NCBI GenBank assembly: GCA_020433835.1
Contig: JAGRBY010000014.1
Span: 1 to 32,063 of the forward strand
DNA: 32,063 nt
Direction: 5' to 3'
From: Anaerolineae bacterium
GTDB lineage: Bacteria > Chloroflexota > Anaerolineae > 4572-78 > J111
The position numbers and the translations under genes were made by a program. Every line of letters starts with the position of its first letter. The first letter of the stretch is position 1. Shown here one piece after another: positions 16,677 to 25,070 of the stretch. The notes under the pieces are model-generated. The model ran no database searches and was not told the origin of the DNA. It worked only from the letters and a program-made list of their open reading frames with translations.

Positions 16677-17353
16677 GGATGTTTCCCTGTTCCATTAGTG
16701 TAATGGGAAGCGGGTGTATACGGATGGCCGCCCGGTAGTTTCGCATCGGCTATATTGGAGGCAATGGGGATTTTATAAAAAAGCATAGTGCGTCCATAAG
16801 CTTCAAATTCATGGGCCACGTGCAGATTGTTAAGCTGGCTTATCATCCAGCGCATAGGACGATTTCGTTTCTCGACCATAAAATTGGCCGACGTCAAACC
16901 AATCGATGCTGCCCAGCCGAACATATGGCGTACAATCTCCGGGGCGATACCGTGCCGCATATAGTCATGCGTAACGCCCAGAAAAATCACGTCGCCTTCC
17001 CCTTCAGGGCTTTGGGTTTGGTCGGCATACCCCCAACCTTTAACCACATCGGTTAAAATAGTGGGCTTCTTTAAAACAGTCATCGCAACCGGTAAGGCCA
17101 CCCGCCATAAATACTTCCATTTAAATTCAGAAAAGAACTTTGCACTCGATACAGCCATAGCCGTTTGAGCCACCAGCCGCCCTTCGTCGAACGCCCCAAT
17201 GCCCTCACCCCACTGCGAGCAGCATACGGCTCGGTATAGTTCAACTAAAAAAGGACGACCCAGATGGGTTAAAACCGTTCCGGGCTGCCCTTCAATATGG
17301 ATTTCAGCCGCTTGCTCAGCATCTTCCGGCTGTAAATATCGATACTCTATCAT
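16673..17353 (-). CDS. GNAT-like N-acetyltransferase
   Basis: The protein has 226 residues from the ATG at 17353; a GTG at 17359 is an alternative, with GAGG 4 nt ahead of it. The N-terminus MIEYRYLQPEDAEQAAEIH is the usual GNAT beginning. GDVIFLGVTHDYMRHGIAPEIVRHM (about 125-150) resembles the acetyl-CoA-binding motif A (xxxxRxxGxA). MVEKRNRPMRWMISQLNN follows where the motif B helix would be. The substrate is unknown. It is first in a two-gene operon with the serine racemase/dehydratase-like gene, and its own promoter is clear. Confidence 0.82.
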   Translation of the reverse strand: MIEYRYLQPEDAEQAAEIHIEGQPGTVLTHLGRPFLVELYRAVCCSQWGEGIGAFDEGRLVAQTAMAVSSAKFFSEFKWKYLWRVALPVAMTVLKKPTILTDVVKGWGYADQTQSPEGEGDVIFLGVTHDYMRHGIAPEIVRHMFGWAASIGLTSANFMVEKRNRPMRWMISQLNNLHVAHEFEAYGRTMLFYKIPIASNIADAKLPGGHPYTPASHYTNGTGKHP

Positions 17354-17382
17354 TCGCACCTAACCTCACTGTTGCGTGCCTT

Positions 17383-17410
17383 ATTGTATTTTTCAAGGGC
17401 GGATTGTCAA
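17383..17410 (-). promoter_or_regulatory. Sigma70 promoter for the GNAT-dehydratase operon
   Basis: On the minus strand a perfect TTGACA (17410-17405), a 16-nt spacer and TACAAT (17388-17383), about 30 nt before the start codon. Confidence 0.8.
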
Positions 17411-17449
17411 CCTATCACTTCCTATCTCTAAACATTTAGCTTCAAACGG

Positions 17450-18457
17450 CTATGGGCCTAAATGCAAAACACTCGCATTATCGATGACCGTTTTGCCACC
17501 TTTATCAGCCATCGGGTGAAATCCTCGAATGAAAATTGTCATGCTTTCGCCGATGGCAGTCACAGTTTCTTCAGTAGCTGTCCAGGTATCTTCAGCCCCT
17601 TCATCCCAGGGATGCCATTCAACCGTCTCGGCATCCCAGACGGTGTCGCCGGTGTAATCGATGCCTAAAAACATTTCAACAGGAGCTATACTATGATCAT
17701 GCTTAGCATAGGCGACGATGGTATAGCGATGACCGGCCTGAGTAGGGATGGTACGTAAAACACCGGAATTGGCTGAAATAAAATCGAAGGTAATCTCCTG
17801 AGATTTGGCACCGGAGAAAACGTTGGGCTGGTATAGGTTCTCATTAAAGCAAGAAGAGCCGTAAGGGCCATTCTCGGCAAAAGCAGTCCAACCGCCGGCT
17901 ACTGAAGCACCGGGGCAGGGATCGCCGTGTGGATTGGGCCAGGGTATATAATCGGCCTCAAAATCCCAATCGCCGCCTTCCAGCGGAGGATCAAGCTCAA
18001 CTGGCTCTGCCGGAGGCGGAGGAGCCGATTCTGAAGCGGTATCACCTGATTCAGGCTCGGTTGTGGTGTCCGGTTCGGTAGTCGAGTCCGGTTCAGTGGT
18101 TAACTCGATGCCCAACGACTCAAGTGTTTGGCTGTCGGTTGTGGGCGTTGGCGGCAGCGTGGGTGTATGGGTCGGCAGCCGCAGAGGTGTGGCGGTTGCA
18201 TTGGGATCGGGCGTATGCGTGGGCGCATCGCCCAGCGGTGTCACTTCAATCGGCACGGCTTCAACAGCAGCGCGTGTGGCGCGACTCTGGCTCAGATTGA
18301 GCGTCGCCGTTGCGACTTGAACTTCAAAGCTGGCCGGTCGCCCTGGAGGCAGAGCCGTGGCCGCGCCGCCGCCAAAACCACAGGCCAGCGACAACATCAT
18401 CAGTCCCCCTATAAAAATCCATCGCCTGCCACGCTTGTCTTGATAATTACCCTTCAT
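17450..18457 (-). CDS. Lipoprotein with jelly-roll-like domain (paralogue 2 of a tandem pair)
   Basis: The 335-residue protein begins with a lipoprotein signal peptide ending in LSLAC (C26). A low-complexity Thr/Pro/Glu linker (about 40-155) contains repeated TEPDTTTEP-like units. The C-terminal domain (about 160-335) starts with WDFEADYIPWPNPHGD and ends VIDNASVLHLGP. The pattern (Trp/Phe-rich strands, two Cys near PCPGAS and SSCFNE that could pair, and a final ID-NV/AS strand) resembles CBM4/CBM6-type carbohydrate-binding jelly rolls, but I do not recognise a named family. GGAGGGGG precedes the ATG. It overlaps the upstream paralogue's end by 11 nt, so both are one transcript. A cell-surface glycan or matrix-binding role is inferred. 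Confidence 0.87.
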   Translation of the reverse strand: MKGNYQDKRGRRWIFIGGLMMLSLACGFGGGAATALPPGRPASFEVQVATATLNLSQSRATRAAVEAVPIEVTPLGDAPTHTPDPNATATPLRLPTHTPTLPPTPTTDSQTLESLGIELTTEPDSTTEPDTTTEPESGDTASESAPPPPAEPVELDPPLEGGDWDFEADYIPWPNPHGDPCPGASVAGGWTAFAENGPYGSSCFNENLYQPNVFSGAKSQEITFDFISANSGVLRTIPTQAGHRYTIVAYAKHDHSIAPVEMFLGIDYTGDTVWDAETVEWHPWDEGAEDTWTATEETVTAIGESMTIFIRGFHPMADKGGKTVIDNASVLHLGP

Positions 18458-19391
18458 CCGTTCCCCCTCCCGGCCCTAAATCGGTGATGGTAATATTATC
18501 AATCCGTAATGCACCGCCGCCTTCCGGACGGGGGTGAAAACCTTTGATGAAAATTGTTATACTTCCGCCGGTCGCAGTAACCGTTTCTTCAGTCCTAGAC
18601 CAGTCATCCTCGGTTTCATCGTCCCACGGAACCCACTGCACCGACTCAGACATCCAGTCGCCTCCGCCGTTAAGATCGATACCTAATGAGACTTCAACTT
18701 TGGCCGGGCTAAACTCGCGCCGCACAAAAACCTCAATAAGATATTGATGACCGGGATTGGTAGCAATCGACTTAAAAATACCGGCTTCGTTACCTATAAA
18801 GGCAAACGTGATTTCTTGTGAGTTTTGCCCTGAGTAAACGTTACCGCCCCAGGTATTTTGATTCATACATGATGAACCGAACTGATCACGGGTGGTGAAA
18901 GCATTCCAACCTACGGCTAACTTCGCTCCATCACATCTATCGGCATGAGGATTGGCCCATTCTACAAAGCCGGCTTCAAAGTCCCACTCCCCACCAAACA
19001 CGGGTGGGGCTAGGGGAACCGTAGCAGTTGGCTCTGGCGGCGGGGTGGGAGCCGCTTCTTGAACCACAACCGGTTCGACAACTTCCGGTTCGACGGCGGG
19101 GCTTTCTTCTTCTACTTCTACACTATTCTCGGCCGTAGCCGTAATCGTGCCCGTGGTCGTGAGCGTTACAGTGGGGGTCAGGGTAGCGGTACTGGTCGGT
19201 GTTGCATTGGGATCGATAGTGGGCGTGGGAGCGTCGAACAACGCCCCTACCGTGGGTGTTGCCGTTTGAATATCAAACGCCAACTGTTCTAAAGTTGGTC
19301 TGGGCTCGGGTGTTTGTCGAGCGAAAGTACAAGCCAACATAGGGGCAAACAGAATCAAACTTGCCCACTGGAGCAAATTTACTTTTGTCAT
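18447..19391 (-). CDS. Lipoprotein with jelly-roll-like domain (paralogue 1 of a tandem pair)
   Basis: The 314-residue protein has a signal peptide with lipobox MLAC (C21), then a Pro/Thr/Glu linker (about 25-130) and a C-terminal domain (about 138-310). That domain lines up throughout with the downstream paralogue: WDFEAGFVEWANPHADRCDG, SSCMNQNTWGGNVYSGQNSQEITFAF, the EETVTATG-SITIFIKGFHP block, and the end RIDNITITDLGP. The two surely arose by tandem duplication; the linkers have diverged completely while the domain has been kept. GGAAGGAG precedes the ATG. The extended -10 promoter overlapped by a palindrome lies just upstream. Confidence 0.87.
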   Translation of the reverse strand: MTKVNLLQWASLILFAPMLACTFARQTPEPRPTLEQLAFDIQTATPTVGALFDAPTPTIDPNATPTSTATLTPTVTLTTTGTITATAENSVEVEEESPAVEPEVVEPVVVQEAAPTPPPEPTATVPLAPPVFGGEWDFEAGFVEWANPHADRCDGAKLAVGWNAFTTRDQFGSSCMNQNTWGGNVYSGQNSQEITFAFIGNEAGIFKSIATNPGHQYLIEVFVRREFSPAKVEVSLGIDLNGGGDWMSESVQWVPWDDETEDDWSRTEETVTATGGSITIFIKGFHPRPEGGGALRIDNITITDLGPGGGTDEG

Positions 19392-19421
19392 AAAACATCT
19401 CCTTCCAAAGAGTCAGCAGAG

Positions 19422-19449
19422 ATTATACCATCCTGTTGCCAATTTGGCA
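19422..19449 (-). promoter_or_regulatory. Extended -10 promoter with overlapping palindrome, lipoprotein pair
   Basis: On the minus strand TGGTATAAT (19430-19422) is an extended -10. There is no -35; its place is taken by the palindrome TGCCAA-N-TTGGCA (19437-19449). A regulator bound there would either block or replace -35 recognition. Confidence 0.55.
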
Positions 19450-19527
19450 GGAACCAGCTTTGTCAAAAGAAGTTGTTAAACTTTGCTAAAGACAGCGTAA
19501 ATATTGTACCATTAGGAGTTTAACCTA

Positions 19528-19556
19528 TTGACGCTCTCTCGTTTTTGTGCTAGATT
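19528..19556 (+). promoter_or_regulatory. Sigma70 promoter for ppa
   Basis: TTGACG (19528-19533), a 17-nt spacer and TAGATT (19551-19556), 46 nt before the ATG. Confidence 0.6.
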
Positions 19557-19602
19557 TCACTGTAACTATCTACTTACAATCTAATTACCAAAAGGAAAGA
19601 CT

Positions 19603-20151
19603 ATGAGCAGTAATTTATGGCGACAACTAGAGCCAGGACCTAACGCTCCCGATGTTGTATACACGATCGTTGAAATTCCCAAAGGTACTCGCAATAAATA
19701 TGAGTATGGGAAAGAACTGGGTGTGATCAAGCTTGATCGCGTACTGTTTTCTTCGTTGCACTACCCTGGTGATTATGGGCTTATTCCCCGCACCTTCTAT
19801 GATGATGGTGACCCTCTTGATATTATCGTCATGATCAACGAGCCAACATTCCCTGGCTGTGTCATCGAAGCCCGTCCCATTGGTCTGTTTAAGATGCTCG
19901 ATCAAGGTGCTGCTGATGACAAAGTTTTAGCCGTACCCGCCCGCGATCCTATCTTTGATGATTACCGAGACATAAAAGATATCCCTCGTCACTTCTTAAA
20001 AGAAGTAGCTCACTTTTTTGAAATTTACAAAGATTTGGAAGGAAAGCGAACCAAGCCGGTTGGCTGGGAAGGGGCAGACGTGGCCAAAGAAGCAATCAAT
20101 CGAGCTATAGAATTATACTGGAAGAAACATAGTAGAGGCCTGCAATTATAA
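19603..20151 (+). CDS. ppa: Inorganic pyrophosphatase (family I)
   Basis: The 182-residue cytosolic enzyme hydrolyses pyrophosphate and so drives biosynthetic reactions. The signature D-x-D-P-x-D is D68-G-D70-P-L-D73. [12 protein letters not shown] (24-35) and [12 protein letters not shown] (53-64) are the usual substrate- and metal-binding segments. AKGGA-type purine-rich AAAAGGAAAG precedes the ATG. It stands alone, with a convergent kinase gene 48 nt beyond its stop. Confidence 0.97.
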   Translation: MSSNLWRQLEPGPNAPDVVYTIVEIPKGTRNKYEYGKELGVIKLDRVLFSSLHYPGDYGLIPRTFYDDGDPLDIIVMINEPTFPGCVIEARPIGLFKMLDQGAADDKVLAVPARDPIFDDYRDIKDIPRHFLKEVAHFFEIYKDLEGKRTKPVGWEGADVAKEAINRAIELYWKKHSRGLQL

Positions 20152-20199
20152 TCTTGGTAAGCCTATGGTCATCATAGCAACGACGCTATTGACCGACTT

Positions 20200-21588
20200 T
20201 TATAGGGCTTCGGAGCCGTTGATAGGAAGCCGGACAATAAAACGCGTGTCCCCCGGTTTTGACCAAACTTCAATCTTTCCTCTATGATTTCGAATAATCC
20301 GATACACAATATCCAACCCTAAACCTGTACCGGAACCGACTTCTTTGGTGGTATAAAATGGTTCAAAAATATGGGGCTCAACCTCCGGCGGAATACCGGG
20401 GCCATTATCTGTAACTTCAACCATCGCGAAATTATTTTCACAACGTGTAATCAACTTAAGCTCGCCTTGTCCCCCCATAGCATCAACCGCATTATCGATC
20501 AGGTTAGTCCACACCTGATTCAACTCCCCCCCCTTACCGGTTAATATCGGCAGATCAGGATCATACTGGCGCGTCACCCTTACATTTCTCAACTTGTGTT
20601 TAAGCACCTTCAATGTTATATCCAACCCGTGATGAATATCCACATCCTGAACAGGTGCTCGATCCATATAGGTATACTCTTTGATAGCGCAAACCAGATC
20701 AGAGATGCGTCGGGTGCTTTGTTCTACCTCATCCAGTAAATTGGCCGCGCACAGCGAGTCATGCAGCCAGGTGATGACTGGGTCCAAAAAATGAGGTGGC
20801 AAGCAACCGGCCAGTTCGTCCAGCTCGTCCAGTTTCACCCCACTGCTAACAAAAACTTCAGCCATTTCCCAACCGTTTGCGATACCGTGTTCTTCAAGCC
20901 AATCACCCAGTTCATCTTCTCGATCACTCTGCTCCAAGGCCGACAGCGAAGGAGCAGTAGCAGCCTGAGCTATCCATTGTTTTTGACAAGCATCCAAATC
21001 AGCCAATCCTTCTCCAACTAACCCCAATGCACTCATCTGAACAGTATGGGCTTGTAATGTCGGCAGCAAATCGCGCATGGTTTGAGCTGCCCGCCGAGCT
21101 GCCGCCGCCGGGTTATTAAGCTCGTGAGCCAGACCAGCTGACAGTTTCCCCAAGGCCGCCATCTTCTCTTGCTGGTGCATAGACGCAGCAACAGTCTGCA
21201 TGCGTTCTGTTGCTATCTTAAAGATATACGCCCCAAAATTAGGACACGACGCAAAAATCTGGCGAAAGGTTTGTTTATCAAAAACCATCAATCGGCTAGG
21301 AACAATTGCCTGAGACGTAACCATTGAGACCGGGAAATGGTTCAACAAAGTCAACTCACCACCAATGATACCCGCCGGCGTCGTCCCCAACACCTGGTTC
21401 TGACCATTAACCATTCGAGCAATTTGCATTTCCCCTTCTAAGGTCACATAGAAACAATCAGCAACCTCTCCTTCGGTAAAAAAATTCTCCCCTGGCTCGA
21501 TAGATGCTTCGATACTGTGTTCGATCAGCCATTGTAGCTCATCCGCCGGAATGTCTTGAAAGGCTGCCAGTTGGCGATAGTTTTCCAT
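20200..21588 (-). CDS. Sensor histidine kinase with N-terminal cyclic-nucleotide-binding-type domain
   Basis: The protein has 462 residues and no membrane helix, so it is cytosolic. Residues 1-130 form a Crp/cNMP-binding-type beta-barrel (FFTEGEVADCFYVTLEGEMQI, GIIGGELTLLNHFPVS). Because FGEL-Arg is replaced here by GGEL followed by HFPVS, cAMP binding itself is doubtful. H155 in AHELNNPAAA is the phosphoacceptor. About 100 residues separate that helix from the second DHp helix (near 275-305), an unusually long insertion. The ATPase domain has NQVWTNLIDNAVDAM, DNGPGIP and GTGLGLD. No response regulator is adjacent. AGGA 7-8 nt before the ATG supports the start. Confidence 0.92.
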   Translation of the reverse strand: MENYRQLAAFQDIPADELQWLIEHSIEASIEPGENFFTEGEVADCFYVTLEGEMQIARMVNGQNQVLGTTPAGIIGGELTLLNHFPVSMVTSQAIVPSRLMVFDKQTFRQIFASCPNFGAYIFKIATERMQTVAASMHQQEKMAALGKLSAGLAHELNNPAAAARRAAQTMRDLLPTLQAHTVQMSALGLVGEGLADLDACQKQWIAQAATAPSLSALEQSDREDELGDWLEEHGIANGWEMAEVFVSSGVKLDELDELAGCLPPHFLDPVITWLHDSLCAANLLDEVEQSTRRISDLVCAIKEYTYMDRAPVQDVDIHHGLDITLKVLKHKLRNVRVTRQYDPDLPILTGKGGELNQVWTNLIDNAVDAMGGQGELKLITRCENNFAMVEVTDNGPGIPPEVEPHIFEPFYTTKEVGSGTGLGLDIVYRIIRNHRGKIEVWSKPGDTRFIVRLPINGSEAL

Positions 21589-21638
21589 GCTTTTATCCTG
21601 TTATCAGATTAGTTACCCCGTGGAATATACAAATGGAA

Positions 21639-21666
21639 AGTATAAATTACACCATTCAAAATGCAA
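21639..21666 (-). promoter_or_regulatory. Possible sigma70 promoter for the cNMP-domain kinase
   Basis: On the minus strand TTGCAT (21666-21661), a 16-nt spacer and TATACT (21644-21639), about 50 nt before the start codon. Confidence 0.5.
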
Positions 21667-21690
21667 ATAGAACTTTATCTCTCATTACTA

Positions 21691-21784
21691 GGTTTGCACT
21701 TTTTTACAAACCAGGGTTTCGATGGCTAATTGATACCCTTTTGGGCCAAAAGACGTTTCTTTTTAACGCTAAAAACCCTGGTTT
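21691..21784. repeat. Paired AAACC-NN-GGTTT inverted repeats between divergent genes
   Basis: AAACCAGGGTTT (21708-21719) recurs as its exact reverse complement AAACCCTGGTTT (21773-21784), 65 bp centre to centre. Each copy is itself a dyad (AAACC/GGTTT). A further GGTTTG (21691-21696) pairs with CAAACC (21707-21712). The element sits in the 311-bp gap between the kinase and pabBC genes; nothing else was recognised there except the kinase promoter. It may be a pair of operator sites or a stem-loop. Confidence 0.6.
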
Positions 21785-21899
21785 CTTATCGTAACTTTAA
21801 AAGCGCCGCATCAATAGTCGTTTAATCTCAGTTGCAAAATCGAAGCTTTTAGCTAAACTTCAGCCATTTATTGAACCCCAAATTGAGGATTTATCGACT

Positions 21900-23639
21900 A
21901 TGACCGGAACCGTTATACTCCAACGCAGCCAGGCTCCCCACTGGCTTTATTTTCAACAGTCGCTCGAAATTATCTCTACTACCGACCCGGCTCAAGTATA
22001 TCCCTTACTAAATCAGATTGAAGAGAAAGTTAATCGTGATCATCTCTACGCTGCCGGTTTTATAGCTTATGAAGCTGCCTCAGCTTTTGACCCGGCCATG
22101 CAAGTGCATTCATCAGCCCCATTACCTCTGCTGTGGTTTGGATTATACCACTCTCCGGTCGAACGTCACGCGCCTCCTGCTGCTCAAAACACCCATACCA
22201 TCAGCGATTGGCAGCCGGTCACAGATAAAACACATTATCGGCAAGCTATTGAATATATAAAAACGTGTATAGGCCGGGGAGAAACCTATCAAGTCAATTA
22301 CACCATCCGACTGCGAGCCAACTTTAACGGATCGCCGTTAAACTTATTCGGCACGCTGATCGCCAGTCAACGCAGCGATTATGCTGCTTATATCGACACC
22401 GGCTCAACCGTTATTTGCTCAGCCTCACCTGAGTTATTTTTCCAACGTGACGGAACAACTTTGACTTCAAAACCTATGAAAGGCACGACTACCCGTGGCA
22501 AAACGCTAGCAGAAGATGAACAGCAGCACAGCTGGCTTTACAACTCCCCCAAAAATCGAGCCGAGAACGTAATGATAGTCGATATGATTCGTAACGATAT
22601 GGGTCGTATTGCCCAAGCCGGATCGATACAAGTACCACAACTGTTTACAGTCGAACGCTACCCCACTGTCTTACAGATGACCTCAACAGTGACAGCCCAA
22701 ACACAAGCGACGACCACAGAAATCATGGCCGCTCTCTTCCCTTGCGCCTCAATTACCGGCGCTCCAAAAGTTCGCACTATGGCTCTCATTAATCAGTTGG
22801 AACCGGAACCACGAGGCATCTATACCGGCAGTATCGGCTATATTGCACCCAACCAGCAAGCACAATTTAATGTCGCTATACGAACTGTATCTATCGATAA
22901 ACGCAGCAGCTTGGCCGAATACGGCGTCGGCGGTGGTGTTGTGTGGGACTCCATCAGCGAGCAAGAATATGCCGAGTGTTATCTCAAAGCACGGGTACTG
23001 AAAGAAGCCCGTCCACATTTCGACTTATTGGAAACCCTCTTATGGACTCCCGATCTAGGATACTTTCTATGCGAAGAACACCTGCACCGCTTGCGTGATT
23101 CTGCTCATTACTTCAACATACCGTTCGATTATGCTCAACTGCTTAATCGATTGGAAACACTGGCAGCAACGTTCGACCAGCCACACCGCGTACGCCTGCT
23201 GATTGACCCAAATGGCGAAATAACTACCCAAACCGTGCCGTTCGATCCAACTCTCTCACAAAAACCGTGGCGCGTGACTCTCGCTTCAGAGCCGGTCGAC
23301 TCTAATGATCGCTTTCTCTACCATAAAACAACGCATCGGCAGGTTTACTCAGACGCTAAAGCCGCCCGGCCTGGTTTCGATGATGTCATATTATGGAACG
23401 AACATGGCCAGATCACCGAAGCTACCATCGCCAATGTCGTCATTCAACGCGACGACAAACTACTTACGCCCCCCCTTGAATGCGGGCTGCTAGCAGGCAC
23501 CTTTCGTGCCGCTCTGCTGGCTCAACAAAAAATCCATGAACAAATCATTACCGTTGATGATTTGAAACGCAGTGATCGACTATATTTAATTAATTCTGTA
23601 CGAAAATGGATTGAGGCAGTATATGTTAGTGAGCAATAG
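21900..23639 (+). CDS. pabB: PabB-PabC fusion: aminodeoxychorismate synthase component I + aminodeoxychorismate lyase
   Basis: The 579-residue protein combines two steps of p-aminobenzoate (folate) synthesis. Residues 1-372 are a chorismate-binding domain (PMKGT with K194, NRAENVMIVDMIRND, SITGAPK, GSIGYI, GVGGGVVWDS). The K in PMKGT marks PabB instead of anthranilate synthase (where it is usually Ala). Residues 373-579 are a fold-type IV PLP domain like PabC, with K476 in FLYHKTTHRQVY, E508 in ITEATIAN and CGLLAGTFR. Such fusions are common in bacteria. No glutaminase (PabA) gene is nearby; it is probably shared with TrpG elsewhere or ammonia is used. The ATG has GAGG 11-12 nt upstream, at the far edge of usual spacing. 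Confidence 0.94.
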   Translation: MTGTVILQRSQAPHWLYFQQSLEIISTTDPAQVYPLLNQIEEKVNRDHLYAAGFIAYEAASAFDPAMQVHSSAPLPLLWFGLYHSPVERHAPPAAQNTHTISDWQPVTDKTHYRQAIEYIKTCIGRGETYQVNYTIRLRANFNGSPLNLFGTLIASQRSDYAAYIDTGSTVICSASPELFFQRDGTTLTSKPMKGTTTRGKTLAEDEQQHSWLYNSPKNRAENVMIVDMIRNDMGRIAQAGSIQVPQLFTVERYPTVLQMTSTVTAQTQATTTEIMAALFPCASITGAPKVRTMALINQLEPEPRGIYTGSIGYIAPNQQAQFNVAIRTVSIDKRSSLAEYGVGGGVVWDSISEQEYAECYLKARVLKEARPHFDLLETLLWTPDLGYFLCEEHLHRLRDSAHYFNIPFDYAQLLNRLETLAATFDQPHRVRLLIDPNGEITTQTVPFDPTLSQKPWRVTLASEPVDSNDRFLYHKTTHRQVYSDAKAARPGFDDVILWNEHGQITEATIANVVIQRDDKLLTPPLECGLLAGTFRAALLAQQKIHEQIITVDDLKRSDRLYLINSVRKWIEAVYVSEQ

Positions 23640-23651
23640 GCTCTTACATGC

Positions 23652-25070
23652 TCAAAGTTGATCAAGAATTTGGGGGAGATAATCTAACACATATTCAAGG
23701 TCAGCTTGGGTTGTTTGTAATCCAAAGCTGAACCGAATGATGCCGTAACGCTCTGTATCGACCCCTAAAGCTTTGATAACGTGAGAAACGCTGCGACTGC
23801 CGGCGCTACAAGCCGAACCGGCCGAAACGTAAACACCTATCTGATTTAAGCTTAACAGCAGTGACCCACTATCAACATCAGGAAAACCGACATTAATGTT
23901 GTTAGACAGTCGGTGTTCAAGAGAGCCATTAACAATGAGGTCTGGGACAATTTTTTTTAACCCGTCCAAAAAAAACGTTCGCAAACCGATTAGTCGTTCA
24001 CTTTCCTGCTGCAGCTCGGTATGTGCCAACCGAGCTGCCTTTCCCAGAGCCATAATCGCGCCGACATTCTCTGTTCCAGCACGCAGACCAAATTCTTGTC
24101 CACCGCCATGAACAAGAGGGGTAAGGGCAATATTCTTATCAACAAACAAAGCGCCAATACCTTTAGGCGCGTAAATTTTGTGCCCAGACAACGACAAGAG
24201 CGAAATACCTAACGATTTGGGACGTAGTGGAATTTTACAAAAGCCCTGTACAGCATCAACCATAAACGGCACACCCGCTTCCTGACAGACCTGCCCAATC
24301 TCAGGTAGCGGATTAATAGAACCGATTTCATTGTTAGCAGCCATAATAGATACAAGAATTGTATCCGGACGAAGCTGTTCTTTAACGGTTTGCGGGGAAA
24401 TACGACCATCCGGTTCAATAGGCAGATACGTCACGGCAAAGCCAAGTTGCTGCAAAAATTTAAGGGTATTCAACACGGATGGATGTTCGATTTCGCTCGT
24501 GACAATGTGTCCTTTGTGCTCCAGATGCTGAAAGGCTAGCCCTTTCAATGCCAAGTTATTGGCTTCAGAACCTCCGCCGGTAAAAATAATCTCTTCGGCA
24601 GAGACATTAAGGCAATTCGCTACCTGGTTACGAGCCTTATAAGTGAGATCATAAGCCTGTTTGCCTAACTCAGTGCTGCTACTAGGATTACCAAATCCAA
24701 CAGCATCAATGTAATACTTGGCCAGAGTCTGAATAACTTCAGGACGAAGTGGGGTGGTGGCATTATAATCGAGATAAACCTGCTGCTTTTTATCTATCTC
24801 TATTGAAACAAACGGCTTGCACCCATCAGCAGAGGAGTAAATTGGGATACCAACCCAGGTATACACTGAATTAAGCCCATGAGGGAAAATTTGCTGTATC
24901 GTCTCTTTAGTAACGCCTGTATGTCGCTTAATATTTTGGTAAAGGGGGCCAACTCGATTTTTCTGGTAAAACTTGTAGGTATACTCTAAAACCCGATGAT
25001 GTTCATCAGTAAGGACTGTGTCTGTGGCTGTGGACATCCGATTGATTAAAGTTTTTACCAAATTGTTCAT
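23652..25070 (-). CDS. TusE/DsrC-like sulfur-carrier segment fused to class I cysteine desulfurase
   Basis: The protein has 472 residues. Residues 98-470 are a NifS/IscS-type cysteine desulfurase: VYLDYNATTP, H196, D272, Q275, PLP Lys K298 in SGHKIYAPKG, and catalytic C421 in SAGSACSAGS on a long class I loop. Residues 20-88 resemble the core of DsrC/TusE: LTDEHHRVLEY, KNRVGPLYQNI, ETIQQIFPHG, then an arm ending DGCKP. C84 matches the terminal sulfur-carrying Cys of DsrC (with three extra residues); the second DsrC Cys position is Y70, as in single-Cys TusE-type proteins. The first roughly 40 residues of DsrC are absent. Such a fusion would let C421 pass its persulfide to C84 in cis. It is the last gene of the operon, with its ATG overlapping the DUF169 stop (ATGA). 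The desulfurase call is firm; the carrier call is by resemblance. Confidence 0.85.
   Translation of the reverse strand: MNNLVKTLINRMSTATDTVLTDEHHRVLEYTYKFYQKNRVGPLYQNIKRHTGVTKETIQQIFPHGLNSVYTWVGIPIYSSADGCKPFVSIEIDKKQQVYLDYNATTPLRPEVIQTLAKYYIDAVGFGNPSSSTELGKQAYDLTYKARNQVANCLNVSAEEIIFTGGGSEANNLALKGLAFQHLEHKGHIVTSEIEHPSVLNTLKFLQQLGFAVTYLPIEPDGRISPQTVKEQLRPDTILVSIMAANNEIGSINPLPEIGQVCQEAGVPFMVDAVQGFCKIPLRPKSLGISLLSLSGHKIYAPKGIGALFVDKNIALTPLVHGGGQEFGLRAGTENVGAIMALGKAARLAHTELQQESERLIGLRTFFLDGLKKIVPDLIVNGSLEHRLSNNINVGFPDVDSGSLLLSLNQIGVYVSAGSACSAGSRSVSHVIKALGVDTERYGIIRFSFGLQTTQADLEYVLDYLPQILDQL

Noticed and set aside
21900..23639. Anthranilate synthase (TrpE) as the identity of the N-terminal half
   Set aside because: PMKGT carries the Lys typical of PabB, and the fused PabC domain fixes the pathway.
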